Below, in pieces: positions 58,811 to 64,000 of a stretch of 64,000 bases of DNA. This DNA is from Tribonema minus (taxonomy: Eukaryota; Sar; Xanthophyceae; Tribonematales; Tribonemataceae), in NCBI GenBank assembly GCA_017506865.1, contig JAFCMP010000510.1, positions 310,001-374,000 on the forward strand, written 5' to 3'. The position numbers and the translations under genes are program-made. Positions within the stretch are counted from its first letter, which is position 1. Every line of letters starts with the position of its first letter. Below the pieces are notes generated by a model. The model had not been told where the DNA came from. It worked only from the letters and a program-made list of their open reading frames with translations, and made no database searches.

Positions 58811-61800
58811 TCAGAGGCACCGCGCCGCTGCACTCTGCGCGCGTGAACTGCGTGCGCGCGTCGGCGCGCCACGCAATGCCCCCAGACCAGCCACGCCAAA
58901 AGCACGGCCTCTGGTGCTCTCGCGAAGCTCCGCATGTGTGGCGTCGCGCTGTCTCTCTCTCTCCTGTTTCTCAGGCTCCGCTTTTAGCTTCTCCGGCCTT
59001 GTGCTGAGCGCTGGCGCCAGCCTCCCCGCGAGCGGCAGCCGCACGTGGGCATATACCGCGACCGCCGCTCAAGGTCGGCAACGCTGCCAGGATTGCCGCG
59101 TGCGTTGGGGTAGCGGGGCTGCGCGCGACAGCTGCAAACTCACGAGGACTGCAGGCTGCGGAGCGGGCACGGGTGGTTTGCAGGAGTGGAGTGCGCATGC
59201 GCGGGTCAGCGTCAGACACACATGGGACTGCACTATGATCATATTGTGAGGCGGCAGATAGGAATGCATGTCCAGATGGGAATGCGCACGCGCAGGTCAG
59301 GTTCAGGCACATTGGACTGCACTACGATTATATTGTTGTGAGGCAGAAGATGGGGATGCGCATGCGCGGGTCAGAACCTGACACATATGGCCTCTACAAA
59401 CCCAAAGTCCGCAAGCACTTGGCAGATGAGTAGCAGCGACCGTTCCACATGATTATAGCGTCAGTGCACCTGCAAGCAGGTCTCAATTTCTCACCTGGCA
59501 GTGGCAGCAGCTGCATCCACTCGCAGCGCTTGCGCTGGTTGTCAGTTGAACCTAACCTACCCTAACCCTAACCCTAGAAGCAGGTACTTGAGGTGACAGC
59601 AAGCTAGCGAGCTAGCAAGCTAGCATACATTCCACGACGTTTCGCATGTTGTAACTGCAACTGCTCACCTGGCGGTGGCTGTGGCTGCGTCCCGCCGCGG
59701 TGCTCGCGGCAGCGCTGGCGCATTTGTACGGGCATCTGCTTTTGCCTGCTGCAAGGGCGGAAATGGCAACAGGCGTATGAAACACAATGGCAACACTGCC
59801 AGCTGCTTGGACACCTGCCTATGATAGTGCCACGACAACACATCATTGCTTCTTGTGCATGCAATGTTACTGTGCCAGCCCTGCCTGCTCTCCCCTTCGT
59901 GGTGGCAAAAAAAATTTGCTCTGCAAGCACCGCGTGAGCACTGCCACAGCAGAAGCGCCCGCTACAGCATTATTATGACTGCAAGCATGCGAGATGTGGT
60001 GATGCCATAGGCCTGCTTCCACAAAGACGCTTCCCCCGGCTAGGTGCTTTAATGAACACGGGTGGTGTAGGAGCAGGCGTTGGGACATGCTTTGATGCAT
60101 TGCGTTGCTGCGCCTCTTTACCTGAGTTCTGCAGAGGTGGGTTACTGTAAATGTTGTTCCTCACATGCTAGCTTTAGTGTAAACAGACAGCAATAATGGT
60201 GAAAATCATGATTGTAGACATGGACAATACATGCCTCGTGTTGATCAATCAGGCTTCTTTGCACCCTGAGTGAGAATTAACCTATTGTACTTCTACTTGA
60301 AGTACAACATGTGTGCAGCGTCACCACGTCGTCTCACCTGACCCGGCTTCGCTGCAAAATATGTAAACTACCTCAATTTTGAAGTACAAGTTTAAAGTAC
60401 CACATGTAATTATGGAGAGTCGCTGCATGACCTCACCTGAGCCGGCTCTGCTGCTTCGCGCGCAAGTTTCACCACCTCCTCCCTGGCACGCATCGCAGAA
60501 CACAAAGGAGTTAGATTTAGGGTTAGGGTTAGAATTAGGGTTAGGTCAGCTGTACCCTGGCATACACCGCAAGAAAAAATTTCAGGGTTAGCGTGAGGGG
60601 TAGGGCAGGGTTTGGCCAGCTCTAGTGGTCTCACTTGCTGCATCGCTTGCAGCAAGCGACGCGAAGGCATTTTCGACGTGCAGTAGGCGACGTTGGTGGT
60701 GAGCATGGACATTAGTGCCGCCAAGTAAAGGTATGTGCAGACATAAGAAAAACATGCAACAAGTTTGCACAACCAATACATACATACGCCTACGCCGCAT
60801 GACAGGCTTGGTTTTGACCAGCTCGCTCAAACTAGTCTCAACTAGCGCTTGTGAACATCTCTCAATGACCGGAACGCTCTCGGAGCCATCTCTCAAAAAG
60901 CGCCAACATAGCAAATCGGAGGCCCCTCCTGTCAAACCAGCAATCAATACTCACAAACCCCCCAACGCACACTAGAAGAAAACATGGAACAAGGATGACA
61001 AAAAAATGAGAGCGCGCAAGTTACAATTGAAGTTCACGAGGCCCTCCTGTTAATGGCAGCAGAGAATCCGCCGTGATCTCTCCATTAGTACCAACATAGC
61101 CAATCAAAGGCCCCCTTCTGTCAAAACAGCAAGGAATATTCACAATCCACCCAAGCCGAATGACAGAGCGCAAAGTTACATTTGAAGTTCGCAGACAGCG
61201 CGCGAAGTTACATTTGAAGTTCGCAATCTCGAATGGTCCCGCACCTGTACATTTCCAGCACTTCGTCCTTCAGCTGCAGCTCGGCGCGCAGCGATGCCAC
61301 CTCCGCTGTGGCAGCCATCAGCTGGCGGTGAGCGTCCTGTTTTCACGGTGTGGACAGCACAGCCGACAAGATTACGTTTACGTCGTATACTTTGAAGTAT
61401 ATGTGATGTATGCGACTTCAGCTGCGGCTCGTCACGGAGCGATGCCACTTCCGCCGGGGCAGCGATCAGCTGGCGGTGAGCGTCCTGTTTTCGCGGTGTG
61501 AAAAGCACGGCCAACTAGATTACGCTTTACATTGTATACTTGCAAGCATATGTGACGTGCATGCCTGCGCTCCACCGTGGCAGAGCTGTGTAGCCTTGGG
61601 TTAGGTTAGGATTGGGGTTAGGGTTAGGGATAGGGTAGCCTAACCGTAAGTCCAGAGAGGGCAGCGTCTCCATATTTCAAATTGCGGCACCTCCCACAAC
61701 ACATTGCAGCGGGAAGCGTGCGGTCATTTCGATACTGGCGCACAGTGCTCTGTTGTAACTGGCGGCGCCGCAGCGCAGTTCACAAGGTCGTGGCGTAAGG

Positions 61801-64000
61801 GTTACGGTTCGGGCTGGGAAATTCGCCGCCGGACTGACGATTCAACAAAGCTCGCACAAGCCACCTTCACGAAGTTCAATGACCGGCGGCACCGTTCATG
61901 AGGTCTGGTGCTAGGGTTAGGGTTAGGGTTAGGGTTATTAGGCGCCCGCTCAGTGCTTCAACACAATGCGCATGAGCCAAATTCTGAAGCGCTGTGCAAT
62001 CCTTGTGCCGCGTTTTTTGGGAAGGGAGCCCTGACGCTAGCCCCACCTTTACAGGCTTAGCGGTATGTATATGCTGGCCTATGTGTGCACTGACCCTGAC
62101 CCAACCCTAGTCCTAACCCTGACCCAGCACCGACGACCAGTTTACGAGCGGACGGCGCGTGCGTACATACATGCCTTCGTGTCCTTCGCTTCAACATTGA
62201 AGAAACGAAGGCATGCGCCCACGACCACGGCGTTTTCTTGTTGCTAGCGTCATTCAATACTTGCCCACACGCCCTGCATACAACAGCAAACATTCCCTGC
62301 AGGGCCTCTCGCAAAGCGTGCCTGCGGAGCTGTTTTATACCTGCGGGCTGAGCGCTGTGTCATGGTCTACTTCAAGTCCTGGTGTACGCGCTGCAAACTT
62401 CAACAGTCGGCTCCGCGGATGCTGCAAAGCGCAAATGCGCTGGCAGACTTTGGTCAACGTCATTCATAAAAAGTCGCAAAACGCATTGTGAGCGTTCGCA
62501 CAATAGCCCCCAGCCCCCCCCAATGTGAGCGTTCGCACAATAGCCCCCAGCAATTTTCTGCAACCTCAAGCCGCATTTACTTCAACTGTGACGCACCTCA
62601 TCGCGCGTCGGCCTGTCGGCGATCTTAGCGCTGAGCTCCGCGATCCGCGCGTCGCGGAGAGTCACCTCATGCACCAAACCGGAAACCTGCAGTTGTGGAG
62701 ACATCACATGGGCGCACAAGCGCAAGCACGCACCATATGTTTAGAGTGAGCACACATGTATGCTTCGAAGCATATATGTATATTTCCATGTTTGTTGGTG
62801 CTCTGACATACTTCAAAGTATAGAAGTTTGTAGTTTTCAAGTACTTGAAGTGTATGTGCGCGTCGCGGAGAGTCGCCTCATGCACTAGACCGGAAACCTG
62901 TAACACACGGGCGTAATCACATGAGTACAAGCACGCGCCAATTATGTTTAGAGAGATACACACACACACATATATAGAGATATACATACCTGTGTGCTTT
63001 GGAGTACCTTGGAGTAAAGTGGGTACTTAGTTTCAAGTAGTTGAAGTGTATATGCGCGTCACGGAGAGTCACCTCGTGCACCAGGCCGGAAACCTGCAAT
63101 ACACGATGCCACCAAAACATTACACGAATTCAAAAGCGAGCACGCGCTGAATATTTTCAGGGTGATGCAAACACGTTACAGAGGTAGATATCTAATGTGT
63201 GCTTAGATAGTTTTTTTGAATCAAGTATGACATAGACACACTCTTGGAGTATGCGCATCGCGGACAGTCGCCTCATGCACCAAACCGGAAACCTGCAGTA
63301 CACGGGGCGTAGGTACATGGTGTGGTGTGCGCCTGAGCATCACCACGCACACGCGCCATTCATGTTTTGAGTGATGCACACTCAAATATATTTGTGGACC
63401 TATCATGTATGACATAGAAGCGCTTGATGTGAATGCGTGTACGCATGCACCAGACCGGAAACCTGTGCCACGGGCGCAGTCACATGGACACAAGCGCGCG
63501 CCAATAATAGAGCACAAGCCCGCGCCATTCATGTTTGGGGTGATGCACACACACGTACATACATGAGTACTTTGGAGTGCATGACACATCGTCCTGACGA
63601 CACACACACAAAATCAACACTTTGTGGTGCATACATAGAAGTATACATGTATGCTCAGAGCTTGCACCTAAGTTCAGAACGTCGCGGCCCGTATCTGTGG
63701 GCCAACTGAGAACACGCAGAGTACTGCCATGAGCTGACAAGTACCCTGTACCATGCTCTTAGGGCGCAGTGCAGACTAGGCTGCCACACAGGAGAAAGGT
63801 GCGCGATTGCATGAGACGCCCGTCATCCCAATAAGAACAGGTCCATACTATCTATACCATACACTACCTATACCATAATATACACTATTTATACCATGCA
63901 CTACCTATACCATACCTACCCTGTATATTATATATATACGAACATACCTGTGTGCGCCACATGGCGGAGGTCACCTCCAGGTCCTGCTTGCTCCTGCATG
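58811..64000 (-). CDS. Coiled-coil protein gene A, open at right edge
   Basis: Exons on the minus strand: 64000-63948 (partial), 62686-62597 (30 codons), 61336-61262, about 60490-60437, about 59750-59669 and a terminal frame 59044-58811. The firm ones use phase 0. Coded segments are helical and charged: VSGLVHEVTLRDARIAELSA, DAHRQLMAATAEVASLRAEL, AREEVVKLAREAAEPAQ and EPEKQERERQRDATHAELRE. The C-terminal exon ends at a stop at 58811. No catalytic motif is present; the function is unknown. Several links are unverified, so this could be more than one gene. It converges on the metalloprotease gene. Confidence 0.5.
59598..59626. repeat. GCTAGC tandem palindromes
   Basis: AAGCTAGCGAGCTAGCAAGC followed by TAGC; three overlapping GCTAGC palindromes. 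Confidence 0.9.
60335..60360 (-). repeat. Donor-side copy of gene A exon ending 60437
   Basis: CTCACCTGACCCGGCTTCGCTG matches the donor end CTCACCTGAGCCGGCTCTGCTG at 60432-60453 and lies downstream on the coding strand. Confidence 0.7.
61262..61336 (-). CDS. Coiled-coil gene A exon (TAEVASLRAELQLKDE)
   Basis: Acceptor GAAAACAG, phase 0; the donor may be GAA/GTGCTG or a few bases further at ACAG/GTGCGG. Confidence 0.65.
61410..61580 (-). repeat. Acceptor-side copy of gene A exon 61262-61336
   Basis: 61418-61500 repeats the exon and its acceptor flank (DAHRQLIAAPAEVASL), with AAGATTACGTTTACGTCGTA-like intron duplicated at 61365 and 61515. Confidence 0.85.
61905..61940 (-). repeat. Interstitial TTAGGG telomere-type repeats in gene A
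   Basis: Four TTAGGG units on the plus strand. Others in this gene lie at 59560-59577, 60515-60545 and 61600-61640. Confidence 0.9.
62597..62686 (-). CDS. Coiled-coil gene A exon (VHEVTLRDARIAELSAKI)
   Basis: 90 nt, acceptor CTGCAG, donor GATGAG/GTGCGT, 30 codons, phase 0 at both ends. A textbook heptad-like helix. Confidence 0.75.
62845..63480 (-). repeat. Four acceptor-side copies of gene A exon 62597-62686
   Basis: Copies of CTG-CAG/GTTTCCGGT plus GLVHEATLRDAHI lie at 62855-62905, 63050-63100, 63250-63300 and 63430-63470, a unit of about 195 bp. Each carries CACGCGCCA and ATTATGTTT-type intron sequence. All are upstream of the real exon. Confidence 0.9.
63755..63800 (+). mobile_element. 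Short retroelement 3' tail fragment
   Basis: GGGCGCAGTGCAGACTAGGC matches the tail of the truncated element at 29872-29892 (GGCCGCAGTGCAGACTGGGC). Too short to say more. Confidence 0.4.
63845..63935 (+). repeat. Minisatellite CTATACCATACACTAC
   Basis: About four to five irregular units of 18-26 bp (ACTACCTATACCAT core), followed by TATATATATA. Confidence 0.9.

Overview
The window looks like nuclear DNA of a photosynthetic eukaryote, most likely a microalga. The evidence is short exons in very long introns, GT..AG splice sites (one GC..AG), a plastid-lumen-targeted protein, non-LTR-type retroelements and interstitial TTAGGG-type telomere repeats. The plastid protein has an N-terminal transit-like region and no obvious signal peptide, so a primary-plastid alga of prasinophyte grade is my best guess; the taxon is an inference with low confidence. 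Most long open frames here are shadows of repeats. The real genes are mainly chains of exons of 28-290 nt that I assembled by splice sites and phase.

Layout. 1-4.95 kb, minus strand: 5' part of a ChaN/DUF399 (Tiki superfamily) protein with a Tat-type thylakoid signal; its 3' end lies off the left edge. 5-8.3 kb: no confident gene. 8.34-12.77 kb, minus: a decayed retroelement. 13.4-15.5 kb: two divergent genes with short introns. 17.2-27.3 kb, minus: a two-TM membrane protein whose intron holds a large retroelement (19.08-25.93 kb) carrying an intact reverse transcriptase. 28-30.2 kb: repeats and a truncated retroelement end. 30-44.9 kb, minus: a coiled-coil gene in phase-0 mini-exons. 45.07-55.64 kb, plus: a leishmanolysin-like zinc metalloprotease, nine exons that close in frame to 364 codons plus stop; it shares a 194-bp head-to-head promoter with the coiled-coil gene. 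58.8-64 kb, minus: a second coiled-coil gene open at the right edge.

The standout pattern is how the introns are built. Nearly every exon I can place has degenerate partial copies beside it. Copies of the acceptor side lie in the upstream intron, copies of the donor side lie in the downstream intron, and the full exon sits between them. This holds for genes on both strands and is what repeated tandem duplication across exon-intron boundaries would leave. The introns also carry many copies of ACTTCAA/TTGAAGT, GAGCGCTG-type motifs beside donors, TTAGGG tracts and G/C homopolymers. The two retroelement bodies largely lack these motifs.
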